Assembly: GCF_030268205.1 (NCBI RefSeq) | Contig: NZ_BSQF01000002.1 | Coordinates: 496,001-560,000 of the forward strand | DNA: 64,000 nucleotides | Reading direction: 5' to 3' | DNA from: Allomuricauda sp. NBRC 101325 | GTDB taxonomy: Bacteria > Bacteroidota > Bacteroidia > Flavobacteriales > Flavobacteriaceae | Part shown: one piece after another, positions 54,108-63,414 of the stretch | Position numbering within the stretch: position 1 is the stretch's first letter | Layout of the letters: each line of letters opens with the position of its first letter | Position numbers and translations under genes: made by a program | Notes under the pieces: model-generated | Database searches by the model: none | What the model was told of the DNA's origin: nothing | What the model saw: only the letters and a program-made list of their open reading frames with translations

Positions 54108-55658
54108 ATGAAGAATAGTAACAACCTATTATATAGAATGGCATGGGTGCTGATTGCAATGATCACTTTGCAATCCTGTTCCGACAAGTTTGATGACATC
54201 GATGGTCAGTTGAATGCCGATGACCTTGATTATACTGCCACCGAAGATATGGTTCAGGCCTTGGTGGGATCCTACTACATTATTGCCACAAGAGGATGGG
54301 AAGAGCCTTTATTGCTTTCCGTGCGTGGAGACGATGTAAATGCAGGCGGTTTGGGCGACCAACAGCCATTTGCCGATACTGATAACTTTGTGTATGCCCA
54401 AGGATATTGGATGTACAATTCCCTTTGGAATATTCATTATGGCGACATAGTGCAGTTAAACACTCAAATAGAGCTGATTGAAAACTTCAAGGATTTTGCT
54501 GATGACAGTCAGATAGCTATGGCAGACCAATATATTGCCGAAATAAAGGTAATGCGCGCATGGTTGCACTTTAATTTGGCAAGGGTATGGAGTGATGTTT
54601 TCATTATAGAATCGACACAACCTGATGCTGAAATTGCTGGCGGACCTGTTTCCAAAGAATTGATGATGCAATTTATCTCTGACCAGATGGATGAGGCCAT
54701 TCCGTTATTGCCAAACATGAGGCCAAACGAAAGAACCGATGTTCCAGGTGGAGTTACACGTTACACAGCCTATGCTTTAAAAGCAATGGCACATTTGGAA
54801 ATGGAAGATTATCAAGGGGTGGCTGATGCCACCGCGGCGATCATCAATTCCAATAGGTTCTCATTGCACCCAGATTTCTACAGCCTTTTCAAAAAACCAG
54901 GAGAGTTGAGCGATGAGAGCATCTTTGAACTTCAATTTTCCGATTACGGTTCAAGTACGGGAGATACTTTCTACCACCTATATGCACCGTTTGGACCCCA
55001 AGGTTGGACCCCAGCAAGAGAAAACGCATCTGGAGGATGGGGCTTTTATGAGCCAAGCATGAAATTCATCAAGTTTATGTTGGATAGAGGGGAGACAGAA
55101 AGATTGGAAACCAGTGTGTTATTTACCGATCGTGGTATTGCCGAATTGCAGGCCGATCCAAACTATGCAACCTTGCCAGCTTTCGTAAACAACACTACAA
55201 GGGATGGTGATGTGATCAACGATTATGCAAGGGCCCTTTTTGCTAGTGGAAAACACTACTTGCCATCTGTTCAATTGACCGATCAGCGAAATGACTACGC
55301 AGGTGGTAAAAACATGATCGTAATGCGCTACGCAGAAGTATTGTTGATGTATGCCGAAGCCTTGACCCGTGGGGCCAGTGGTTCTGGAATGACGGCGGAC
55401 CAAGCGGTAAACCTAGTGCGAGCAAGAGCGGGAATGCCTTCAGTTTCTGGAGTTTCCTCAGATGACGTAATGGACGAGAAATTTGCCGAATTGGGCATGG
55501 AGTGGGGTATCCGTTTCTACGATATGATCCGTTTGGACAACTACAGTGAATTGAGCTACGATGGTAGAACCTTTACGGCAGACAAAGAACTATTGCCTTA
55601 TCCACAAGCACAGTTGGATGCACTTCCAAGTTTGGGCGGAAGCGGAAGCGATGATTAA
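54108..55658 (+). CDS. SusD/RagB-family lipoprotein (beta-glucan locus)
   Basis: A 516-residue SusD partner of the preceding SusC. I start at 54108 (KNSNNLLYRMAWVLIAMITL, lipobox QSC) rather than at an in-frame ATG that overlaps the end of susC. The acidic residues after Cys (SDKFDD) suit export to the cell surface. SusD features include IAEIKVMRAWLHFNLARVWSD, VTRYTAYALKAMAHLEM, NMIVMRYAEVLLMYAEALTR and the C-terminal KELLPYPQAQLDALPSLG. It is 13 nt after susC. Confidence 0.94.
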   Translation: MKNSNNLLYRMAWVLIAMITLQSCSDKFDDIDGQLNADDLDYTATEDMVQALVGSYYIIATRGWEEPLLLSVRGDDVNAGGLGDQQPFADTDNFVYAQGYWMYNSLWNIHYGDIVQLNTQIELIENFKDFADDSQIAMADQYIAEIKVMRAWLHFNLARVWSDVFIIESTQPDAEIAGGPVSKELMMQFISDQMDEAIPLLPNMRPNERTDVPGGVTRYTAYALKAMAHLEMEDYQGVADATAAIINSNRFSLHPDFYSLFKKPGELSDESIFELQFSDYGSSTGDTFYHLYAPFGPQGWTPARENASGGWGFYEPSMKFIKFMLDRGETERLETSVLFTDRGIAELQADPNYATLPAFVNNTTRDGDVINDYARALFASGKHYLPSVQLTDQRNDYAGGKNMIVMRYAEVLLMYAEALTRGASGSGMTADQAVNLVRARAGMPSVSGVSSDDVMDEKFAELGMEWGIRFYDMIRLDNYSELSYDGRTFTADKELLPYPQAQLDALPSLGGSGSDD

Positions 55659-55681
55659 ACTAACTAAATAAACAACACAAG

Positions 55682-58054
55682 ATGAAATATATAGTAAAAT
55701 CCATTTGGATGCTATTGGGGATACTGGTGATTTCTTGTAACGAAGGAATCGACCCCATTACCGCAGTGGATGCAGGTGTGGACGAATCAGCGCCACAGGT
55801 GACCATCACATATCCGACTGAAGGCGTGGAACTTATGCCGTTCGAGGAAGAGACTTCCATCGATATTGCGTTCGAAGTAACCGATGACATCGAAGTTTCA
55901 AGCGTTTCTGTGGCCATGGATGGGTCTCAAATTGCTTCCTTTTCTTCGTTCAAGGATTATAGAATTGTATTGGAAGAAGTGACCTATGATGGATTGGGGA
56001 ATGGTGACCACGTGGTGACCGTTACCGCAACCGATATCGAAGGAAAAACCACAACAGAAGAAGTAAACTTTGCCAAGTTGGCACCTTACAGTGCTCAATT
56101 TGATGGTGAGGTATTGTACATGCCGTTCAATGCGGATTATATGGACTTTATCAGCTTCCAAGAAGCAGGGGAAGTAGGCAACCCTGGTTTTTCAGGGGAC
56201 GGATTTTTGGGCGCCGATGCTTTTGAGGGAGCTGCAGATTCGTATTTGACTTTCCCAATGGAAGGACTTAAAAGTTCGGAATTCAGTGCGGCGTTCTGGT
56301 ACAAGGTAAACGCTACACCAGATAGAGCAGGAATTTTGGTTGTTGGTGATGATGCTGATGACAGAAACCAAGGTTTCCGTTTGTTCCGCGAAGGAAATGC
56401 CGACGAACAACGTATAAAAGTGAACGTGGGAACAGGCGCTGGAGAAAGCTGGAACGATGGTGGTGTAATCGATGTGACCGCAGGAGAATGGGTACACGTT
56501 GCAGTTTCCATTTCACAGACACAGAGTACCATTTATTTCAATGGAGTTGAAATGCTGACCGCCAATTTACCTGCCCCAATCGACTGGACAGGTTGTGAGG
56601 AGCTGCATATTGGTTCAGGGGGTCCAACTTTTGATTACTGGAACCATGGTTATGATGCAAGTCAAATGGACGAGTTACGTATCTTCAACAAAGCCTTGAC
56701 GCAAAGTGATATCCAAATCATGATCAATGCGGCCAACCCTTATATGCCGCAATATGCAGGTGAATCGTTGTACATGCCATTTGATGGCGATTATATCGAT
56801 TTGATTGGAAGCAAGGCAGCAAGTACCATAGGTTCGCCAAGTTTCACGGATGAAAGCCAAGTGGGCGGTCAAGCCTATTTGGGAGCTACCGATTCATACA
56901 TCAACTACCCTGCAGAAGGACTAATGTCTGCAGAATTTAGTGGTTCGTTCTGGTACAAAGTGGATTCCACTCCAGATAGAGCGGGTATTATCACGATAGG
57001 TGATGATGCTACAGATAGAAACCAAGGTTTCCGTTTGTTCCGTGAAGGAAGTGCTGACGAACAACGCATTAAAATCAATGTGGGTACAGGAAGTGGTGAA
57101 AGCTGGAACGATGGAGGTCTTATCGATGTAACCGCTGGAGAATGGGTGCATATCGCATTTACCATTTCGAGCACCGCAAGTGTAATTTATTTCAACGGGG
57201 CAGAAGTATTGTCTTCCGCCATGTCCGCGCCAATCGATTGGACAGGTTGCGATACCTTCACGATCGGAGCAGGTGGACCTACCTTTGATTATTGGGGACA
57301 TGCTTCTGACAATAGTATTATCGATGATCTTAGATTCTTCAGCAAAGCATTGACTGCGGAAGAAGTGGCCGAGGTATTCGGAGGTGAAGTAACGCCTAAA
57401 AATTTCGGTTCAACATTATATATGCCTTTTGATGGTACCAACGTGGACGACAATTCTGGTTCAGCCGCAACAGTTGAGGGAACTCCAGGTTTTGCAGGAG
57501 AAAGCGTTGTGGGCAGCGATGCCTACGCAGGTGCTACCGATTCGTACTTAACATTCCCAATCGATGGATTGTTCAGCAACCAATTTAGTGGGGCATTCTG
57601 GTATAAAGTTAGTGGCGACCCTGACAGAGCTGGAATTTTGACCGTAGCTCCTCCAATGAATGGTGCAGACAATGATTTGACATCAGGATTTAGATTGTTC
57701 CGCGAAGGAAGCGCAGATGAACAGCGCATCAAACTTCACTTGGGAACCGACGCAGGTGATGTTTGGAACGATGGTGATGTTATTGATGTAACGGCAAACG
57801 AATGGGTACACGTGGCCTTTACGGTGACCGAAACCCAAACATTGATTTACTTTAATGGAGAACCTGTGGTGAACACGGGTGATATGGATGGAAAAACCAT
57901 TAGTTGGGCAAATTGTACCATCCTTTCCATAGGATCTGGGGCGCCTAATTTTAGCGGTTGGAACCACCTTTCCGATACAAGTTTTATCGATGATCTATTC
58001 CTGTTCGATAGAGCATTGACTCAAGAAGAAATTCAAGAAATTATGAATAATTAA
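55682..58054 (+). CDS. Surface lipoprotein with three LamG-like domains
   Basis: A 790-residue lipoprotein (lipobox LGILVISC, then NEGID). Residues about 35-135 form an Ig-like domain (APQVTITYPTEGVELMPF). Three concanavalin/LamG-type domains follow at about 142-355, 360-570 and 576-790, each starting LYMPF and containing FWYKV, PDRAGIL-like, FRLFREG and EWVHVAF blocks. LamG folds bind or cleave glycans; with no catalytic motif seen, binding is the likely role, in the place SusE/SusF-type proteins take in other loci. It is 23 nt after susD and in the same operon. Confidence 0.88.
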   Translation: MKYIVKSIWMLLGILVISCNEGIDPITAVDAGVDESAPQVTITYPTEGVELMPFEEETSIDIAFEVTDDIEVSSVSVAMDGSQIASFSSFKDYRIVLEEVTYDGLGNGDHVVTVTATDIEGKTTTEEVNFAKLAPYSAQFDGEVLYMPFNADYMDFISFQEAGEVGNPGFSGDGFLGADAFEGAADSYLTFPMEGLKSSEFSAAFWYKVNATPDRAGILVVGDDADDRNQGFRLFREGNADEQRIKVNVGTGAGESWNDGGVIDVTAGEWVHVAVSISQTQSTIYFNGVEMLTANLPAPIDWTGCEELHIGSGGPTFDYWNHGYDASQMDELRIFNKALTQSDIQIMINAANPYMPQYAGESLYMPFDGDYIDLIGSKAASTIGSPSFTDESQVGGQAYLGATDSYINYPAEGLMSAEFSGSFWYKVDSTPDRAGIITIGDDATDRNQGFRLFREGSADEQRIKINVGTGSGESWNDGGLIDVTAGEWVHIAFTISSTASVIYFNGAEVLSSAMSAPIDWTGCDTFTIGAGGPTFDYWGHASDNSIIDDLRFFSKALTAEEVAEVFGGEVTPKNFGSTLYMPFDGTNVDDNSGSAATVEGTPGFAGESVVGSDAYAGATDSYLTFPIDGLFSNQFSGAFWYKVSGDPDRAGILTVAPPMNGADNDLTSGFRLFREGSADEQRIKLHLGTDAGDVWNDGDVIDVTANEWVHVAFTVTETQTLIYFNGEPVVNTGDMDGKTISWANCTILSIGSGAPNFSGWNHLSDTSFIDDLFLFDRALTQEEIQEIMNN
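56108..58040 (+). repeat. Three tandem LamG-coding repeats of about 650 bp
   Basis: Three direct repeats begin near 56108, 56762 and 57409. The first two are clearly the closest pair, sharing blocks such as AACCAAGGTTTCCGTTTGTT and AGCTGGAACGATGG at matching positions. The third is more diverged and has an insertion (PPMNGADNDLTS) in the encoded domain. This indicates stepwise tandem duplication. Confidence 0.8.
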
Positions 58055-58094
58055 GTGCTTGTCGCACTGCTGATTATTTGAATATTTAGTTTGT

Positions 58095-59456
58095 ATGAGG
58101 TTAATTTTAATTCCATTGGCCATTGCCGCCCTAATTTTAGGGTGCAATGGCCAAAAAACTAAACACGAAGCCAATTCAACTGAAATTAATTCGGACAGTC
58201 TGGCCCTTGCCGATGAGGTAATGTTAGACACGCTTCAGTACCAAACCTTCAATTATTTTTGGGATGGAGCGGAACCCGTTTCAGGATTGGCCAGGGAACG
58301 AATGCACATGGATGGGATCTATCCCAATCATGATAAGGATATAATAACCACAGGAGGTTCAGGATTTGGACTTATGGCCATTTTGGTCGGGGTGGAAAGA
58401 GAATTCATTACCCGTGAGCAAGCCTTGGAACGTTATGAGCGCATCGTTGACTATTTGGATAATGCCGATCGTTTTCATGGTGCTTGGCCACATTGGTTAT
58501 TGCCATCAGGAAAAGTAACCCCTTTCAGTAAAAAGGATAATGGCGGGGATTTGGTAGAAACTGCCTTTTTGATACAAGGGCTACTGACTGTAAAAGCCTA
58601 TTTCGAAAATGGAAATGAGCGAGAACAACAGCTTGCCCAAAAAATCCAAGAACTTTGGGAAGGTGTCGAATGGGATTGGTACACCAAAAATGGCGAAGAT
58701 GTGCTGTATTGGCATTGGAGCCCTGAGTACGAATGGGAAATGAATTTCCCTGTTGGAGGCTACAACGAAGCCTTGATCATGTACGTTTTGGCAGCCGCTT
58801 CGCCTACACATTCCATTGAAAAATCGGTGTACGAAAAAGGTTGGGGTGTCGATGGACAAATTACCAAGGATACCACCTATTATGGCTTGGAAACGGAAAT
58901 GAACCATTACGAGCATAGCGATGCTCCTGTTGGGCCATTGTTTTGGGCACATTATTCCTATTTGGGCTTGAATCCAAAAGGACTGAAAGATAAGTTTGGC
59001 GATTATTGGAAATTGAACCAAAACCACGCTTTGATCCATTACAAATATGCTGTTGATAACCCAAATAATTTCGAAGGTTACGGAGAAGATTGTTGGGGGA
59101 TGACTTCTAGTTACTCCATGAAAGGGTATGCAGGGCACCGCCCAGGCGAGGATTTAGGAGTAATTTCACCCACGGCCGCACTTTCCTCCATGCCATACAC
59201 GCCAGAGGAAAGTATAAAGTTCATGAGGTATATGTACAACCAACAAGACAGTTTAATCGGAAAATACGGTCCTTATGATGCCTTCAGTTTGGAATTTGAT
59301 TGGTACTTGCCCAGATATTTGGCCATAGATCAAGGACCCATTCCTGTAATGGTTGAAAACTATCGAAGCGGATTGTTTTGGAAGCTGTTCATGGCCAATG
59401 AAGACGTACAAAAAGGTTTGAAGAAATTGGGTTTTGAAGGCCCAAACATAAAATAG
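58095..59456 (+). CDS. GH144-like glucoamylase-family lipoprotein, copy 1
   Basis: A 453-residue (alpha/alpha)6-barrel protein of the glycoamylase-like family to which GH144 endo-beta-1,2-glucanases belong. Landmarks are FNYFWDGAEPVSGLARER, GGSGFGLMAILVGVER, DRFHGAWPHWLLPSGK, DNGGDLVETAFLIQGLL, EWDWYT, LYWHWSPEYEWEMN, FWAHYSYLGLNP, EDCWGMTSSYS and AIDQGPIPVMVENYR. The lipobox is LILGC. The residues after Cys (NGQKTKHE) are not acidic, so it may stay on the periplasmic side. It is 4 nt from a close paralogue. Beta-1,2-glucan or sophorooligosaccharide hydrolysis is inferred from family and context. Confidence 0.87.
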   Translation: MRLILIPLAIAALILGCNGQKTKHEANSTEINSDSLALADEVMLDTLQYQTFNYFWDGAEPVSGLARERMHMDGIYPNHDKDIITTGGSGFGLMAILVGVEREFITREQALERYERIVDYLDNADRFHGAWPHWLLPSGKVTPFSKKDNGGDLVETAFLIQGLLTVKAYFENGNEREQQLAQKIQELWEGVEWDWYTKNGEDVLYWHWSPEYEWEMNFPVGGYNEALIMYVLAAASPTHSIEKSVYEKGWGVDGQITKDTTYYGLETEMNHYEHSDAPVGPLFWAHYSYLGLNPKGLKDKFGDYWKLNQNHALIHYKYAVDNPNNFEGYGEDCWGMTSSYSMKGYAGHRPGEDLGVISPTAALSSMPYTPEESIKFMRYMYNQQDSLIGKYGPYDAFSLEFDWYLPRYLAIDQGPIPVMVENYRSGLFWKLFMANEDVQKGLKKLGFEGPNIK

Positions 59457-59459
59457 TAA

Positions 59460-60833
59460 ATGATTAAAAACGCTTTATATCTCATTCTTTTCTCCACATT
59501 GATTTTTTCATGTGGAGGAGGGGATGATTACACCTATATTCCTACTACTCCAGAATTGCCAGGTAACGGTTCCGATGGTGATGACACACCAACAATCTCT
59601 GATGAAGAACTGTTGGATTTGACCCAAGAAACCACTTTTAAATATTTCTGGGATTATGCCGAAGCGAATTCTGGTGGAGCGCGTGAAAGATATCATCCGA
59701 ACGATCCAGGAAACAGTGCCAATGTGGTTACTGCAGGAGGTACCGGTTTTGGCTTGATGTCCATTTTGGTGGGAATCGAAAGAGGTTTTGTAACCAGATC
59801 TGAAGGTTTGGAACGTTTGAACACCTTGTTGGATTTCTTGGAAAATGCCGATCGTTTTCACGGTGCTTGGTCACATTGGATCAATGGAGAAACAGGCGCT
59901 GTAATTCCATTCAGTTCCATGGATAATGGTGGCGATTTGGTAGAGACTGCTTTTTTGGCGCAAGGTTTGATCTGTGTAAAGGAGTACTTCAAAAATGGTT
60001 CCGATGCCGAGCAGGCATTGGCACAACAGGCCGATGATTTATGGAAAGGTGTGGAATGGGATTGGTATACGCAAAATCAGAATACCTTGTACTGGCACTG
60101 GAGTCCCAACTACAATTTTGACATGAACATGCAATTGAAAGGCTATAACGAGGTGTTGATCACCTATGTAATGGCCGCTGCATCCCCCGATTTCGGGATA
60201 GATAAGGAAGTATATACAAACGGATGGGCCTCGGGAGGGGGAATCCGCTCTACGAATACCCAATATGGGTATCCACTTTTGGTAAAGCATAATGGTAACG
60301 AGCAATTTGGGGGACCCTTATTTTGGGCGCATTATTCCTATTTGGGATTAGATCCAAGAAATCTTTCCGATGATTATGTAAATTATTGGGATGTAAATGT
60401 GAACCATACCATGATCAATTATGAATACTGTGTGGACAATCCAGATTATTTTCAAGATTATGGGGAGGATTGCTGGGGCTTAACCGCAAGTTATTCGCGT
60501 AACAATGATGGAACCATGGGTTACAATGCCCATAGCCCGAGCAATGACACTGGGGTAATTTCCCCAACCGCAGCAATTAGTTCAATTCCGTACGCACCCG
60601 AAGAATCTTTGGCCGCAATGCATTATTTTTATAAGAATAGTGATGATTTATTGGGGCCTGCTGGTTTTTACGATGCCTTTAGTCCAGAATACGACTGGGT
60701 GGCCGAAGCCTATTTGGCCATTGATCAAGGCCCCCAGATCATCATGATTGAGAACTACAGAACTGGATTGCTTTGGGACCTGTTTATGGCCAACGAGGAC
60801 GTTCAGGCTGGTTTAACCAAACTAGGATTTTGA
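59460..60833 (+). CDS. GH144-like glucoamylase-family lipoprotein, copy 2
   Basis: A 457-residue paralogue of the preceding protein with the same landmarks: GGTGFGLMSILVGIERGF, DRFHGAWSHWINGE, DNGGDLVETAFLAQGL, LYWHWSPNYNFDMN, FWAHYSYLGLDP, EDCWGLTASYS, AIDQGPQIIMIENYR and LFMANEDVQAGLTKLGF. The lipobox LIFSC is followed by GGGDDYTYIP and a long Gly/Asp linker, the kind of acidic tail that directs lipoproteins to the cell surface in this phylum. It could be the outer endo-acting enzyme, with copy 1 acting inside. It is followed after 1 nt by the hydrolase gene. Confidence 0.87.
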   Translation: MIKNALYLILFSTLIFSCGGGDDYTYIPTTPELPGNGSDGDDTPTISDEELLDLTQETTFKYFWDYAEANSGGARERYHPNDPGNSANVVTAGGTGFGLMSILVGIERGFVTRSEGLERLNTLLDFLENADRFHGAWSHWINGETGAVIPFSSMDNGGDLVETAFLAQGLICVKEYFKNGSDAEQALAQQADDLWKGVEWDWYTQNQNTLYWHWSPNYNFDMNMQLKGYNEVLITYVMAAASPDFGIDKEVYTNGWASGGGIRSTNTQYGYPLLVKHNGNEQFGGPLFWAHYSYLGLDPRNLSDDYVNYWDVNVNHTMINYEYCVDNPDYFQDYGEDCWGLTASYSRNNDGTMGYNAHSPSNDTGVISPTAAISSIPYAPEESLAAMHYFYKNSDDLLGPAGFYDAFSPEYDWVAEAYLAIDQGPQIIMIENYRTGLLWDLFMANEDVQAGLTKLGF

Positions 60834-60834
60834 T

Positions 60835-61632
60835 ATGAAAAAACTTTGCACTTTAATTTTGATGGTGTTTGCTTGTACCTTGGTTTCCGCACAATGGCAA
60901 TCCAAGTACAAATCTGAAATGCTAATAGATGGCAACGATACCTTACGATATCGCATCATGTATCCAAAGAATTTTAAAGAGAATGGAAACTATCCCGTAG
61001 TATTGTTTCTTCATGGCGCGGGCGAACGCGGTAGTGATAATGAAAAACAACTGTGGAACGGTGCAAAATTGTTTGCGACGGATTACCTACAGGAGCGTTA
61101 TCCCGCTGTGGTTATATTTCCGCAATGTCCAACCGATAGTTATTGGGCCAGTGTAGATGTGGATAGAAGTTCATATCCGATTGGTCTGGATTTTAAATAC
61201 AAAGACGGTCCCACCAAACCCATGCAAATGGTAATGGACTTGCTTGAAACTACCATTGCGCAGCCTTATACCAACGATGATCAAGTTTATTTGATGGGAC
61301 TTTCCATGGGAGGCATGGGGACTTTTGAGTTATTGAGTAGAAAACCCAATACCTTTGCGGCCGCAATTCCAATTTGTGGTGGTGGAGAACCAGGATCTGT
61401 ATCCGTCTACGCCAATAACACACCTTTATGGGTGTTTCATGGGGCCCAAGACAATGTGGTGCATCCGTTGCAGTCTGTGGAAATGGTATCCGCCTTGCTA
61501 AAAGCAGGTGTACATCCAAAGTTCACCATGTACGATTTTGCGAATCACAATAGTTGGGATCCTGCCTTTGCAGAACCTGACTTATTGCCTTGGTTGTTTT
61601 CACACCAGAAAAAATCCCCCGAAAATGAATAA
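60835..61632 (+). CDS. Secreted alpha/beta hydrolase (esterase or PHB-depolymerase-like)
   Basis: A 265-residue protein with signal peptide (LCTLILMVFACTLVSAQ) and an alpha/beta-hydrolase fold: VVLFLHGAGERGSDNEKQ (oxyanion region), GLSMGGMGTFELLSRKP with the nucleophile Ser, VFHGAQDNVVHP with the acid Asp, and ANHNSWD with the probable His. Such proteins in polysaccharide loci are often named prolyl oligopeptidase or carbohydrate esterase. A role in removing ester substituents (for example acetyl or succinyl) from the glucan is possible. It overlaps the next gene by 8 nt (ATGAATAA). Confidence 0.85.
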   Translation: MKKLCTLILMVFACTLVSAQWQSKYKSEMLIDGNDTLRYRIMYPKNFKENGNYPVVLFLHGAGERGSDNEKQLWNGAKLFATDYLQERYPAVVIFPQCPTDSYWASVDVDRSSYPIGLDFKYKDGPTKPMQMVMDLLETTIAQPYTNDDQVYLMGLSMGGMGTFELLSRKPNTFAAAIPICGGGEPGSVSVYANNTPLWVFHGAQDNVVHPLQSVEMVSALLKAGVHPKFTMYDFANHNSWDPAFAEPDLLPWLFSHQKKSPENE

Positions 61633-63391
61633 ATTTTGGTCCATATGGTTAGTTGTCCTAATGTTTATGGGTACAACTCAGATTATATCGGCACAGCAAC
61701 AGACCTATTGCAACCCCATAAACATTGATTACGGATATACGCCCATTCCCAACTTTGCCACTCAAGGCAAACATAGGGCTACGGCAGACCCTGTAATCGT
61801 AAATTTTAAAGGCAAATACTTCTTGTTCTCAACCAACCAATGGGGCTACTGGTGGAGCGACGATATGTACGATTGGAAGTTTATTCCACGCAAGTTTTTA
61901 AGGGAGCGAAACAAGGTGTACGACGAACTGTGTGCTCCAGCAGCTTTTGTAATGAAAGATGAACTTTATCTTATCGGTTCAACCCATGGTCCGGCATTTT
62001 CGCTTTGGAAAAGTAAAGACCCAACCACCGATAATTGGGAAATCGCTGTGGACTCCCTTAAAGTAGGAGCATGGGATCCTGGATTTCTGTACGAAGAAGA
62101 AACGGATGAGCTGTACCTCTATTGGGGATCCAGTAATTTATTTCCGCTTTTGGGAACCGAAATCAATACCAAAACAATGCAGTCCGAAGGGTATGTGAAA
62201 CCTTTGATGGCGCTCGCACCTGAGGACCATGGCTGGGAACGTTTCGGGGAGCATAATGATAATACTTTTCTTCAACCTTTTATGGAAGGAGCTTGGGTAA
62301 CCAAAAACAATGGAAAATACTATTTGCAGTATGGTGCCCCAGGAACGGAATTCAGTGGCTATGCCGATGGGGTTTACGTAAGTGATAATCCCTTGGAAGG
62401 TTTTGCCTATCAAAAACACAATCCATTTTCCTATAAACCAGGAGGGTTTGCAAGAGGAGCGGGCCATGGAGCCACCTATCAGGACAATTATGGCCATTGG
62501 TGGCATATTTCCACCGTTATCCTCAATAACAAAAACAGTTTTGAGCGCAGATTGGGCATTTGGCCAGCAGGTTTTGACCAAGACGATGTGATGTATTGCA
62601 ACACCGCTTATGGGGATTATCCAACTTATTTACCCAAAAGTGAAGCGAATCATGTTGAGGGACTTTTTACAGGTTGGATGCTGCTCAATTATAACAAACC
62701 GGTTACGGTTTCCTCGACCTTGGGTGGGTATAGTCCCAATAATGCTGTGGACGAAAACATGCGAACCTATTGGAGTGCCGAAACTGGAGACAAAGGTGAA
62801 TTTTTTCAAACAGATTTGGGCGAAGTTTCGACCATCAACGCCATTCAAATCAACTATGCTGATCAAGATGCCGAATTTTTGGGCAAATCCGAAGGTGTGT
62901 TTCATCAATATAAGATCTATAGCTCCAACGATGGGAAAAAGTGGTCTGTTCTGGTGGATAAGAGCAAGAACAAGACCGATGTTCCCCATGATTACATTGA
63001 ATTCGACAAGCCAGCAAAAGCTCGATTCCTAAAATTGGAAAACATAAAAATGCCCACAGGGAAATTTGCCTTGAGCGGTTTTCGGGTTTTCGGAAAAGGA
63101 AGCGGTGCAAAACCAAAGGCAGTGGAACAATTCGTGGTGCTGCGTGCCCAACCCGACAAATTTGGTGAACGCCGAAACTCGTGGTTAAAATGGCAGCGAA
63201 ACGACCTCGCCGATGGGTATGTCATTTATTTTGGAAAGGATAAGGACAAGCTCTACGGCAGCATCATGGTGTACGGAGCCAACGAATACTACTTTTCAGG
63301 GATGGACCGAACAGATGCCTATTACTTTCAAATTGAAGCATTTAACAATAATGGTATTTCCGAAAGGACACCTGTTGTTAAAGTAGAATAG
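61625..63391 (+). CDS. GH43-like five-bladed propeller with discoidin (CBM32-like) and FN3 regions
   Basis: A 588-residue secreted protein; the start at 61625 gives a signal peptide (KFWSIWLVVLMFMGTTQIISA) and an 8-nt overlap with the upstream gene. The propeller (about 25-340) has RATADPVIVNFKGKYFLFST with a GH43-type Asp, VGAWDPGFLYEEE with a second Asp, and ARGAGHGATYQDNYGHWWH. A discoidin/F5-8C domain follows (about 355-500, NNAVDENMRTYWSAETGDKG), then an FN3-like end (LKWQRNDLADGYVIYFGKD). GH43 members usually act on arabinose- or xylose-containing glycans, so its presence in a glucan locus is unusual and the substrate is open. Confidence 0.85.
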   Translation: MNKFWSIWLVVLMFMGTTQIISAQQQTYCNPINIDYGYTPIPNFATQGKHRATADPVIVNFKGKYFLFSTNQWGYWWSDDMYDWKFIPRKFLRERNKVYDELCAPAAFVMKDELYLIGSTHGPAFSLWKSKDPTTDNWEIAVDSLKVGAWDPGFLYEEETDELYLYWGSSNLFPLLGTEINTKTMQSEGYVKPLMALAPEDHGWERFGEHNDNTFLQPFMEGAWVTKNNGKYYLQYGAPGTEFSGYADGVYVSDNPLEGFAYQKHNPFSYKPGGFARGAGHGATYQDNYGHWWHISTVILNNKNSFERRLGIWPAGFDQDDVMYCNTAYGDYPTYLPKSEANHVEGLFTGWMLLNYNKPVTVSSTLGGYSPNNAVDENMRTYWSAETGDKGEFFQTDLGEVSTINAIQINYADQDAEFLGKSEGVFHQYKIYSSNDGKKWSVLVDKSKNKTDVPHDYIEFDKPAKARFLKLENIKMPTGKFALSGFRVFGKGSGAKPKAVEQFVVLRAQPDKFGERRNSWLKWQRNDLADGYVIYFGKDKDKLYGSIMVYGANEYYFSGMDRTDAYYFQIEAFNNNGISERTPVVKVE

Positions 63392-63414
63392 TCAGATCAT
63401 AACAACTTAATATC

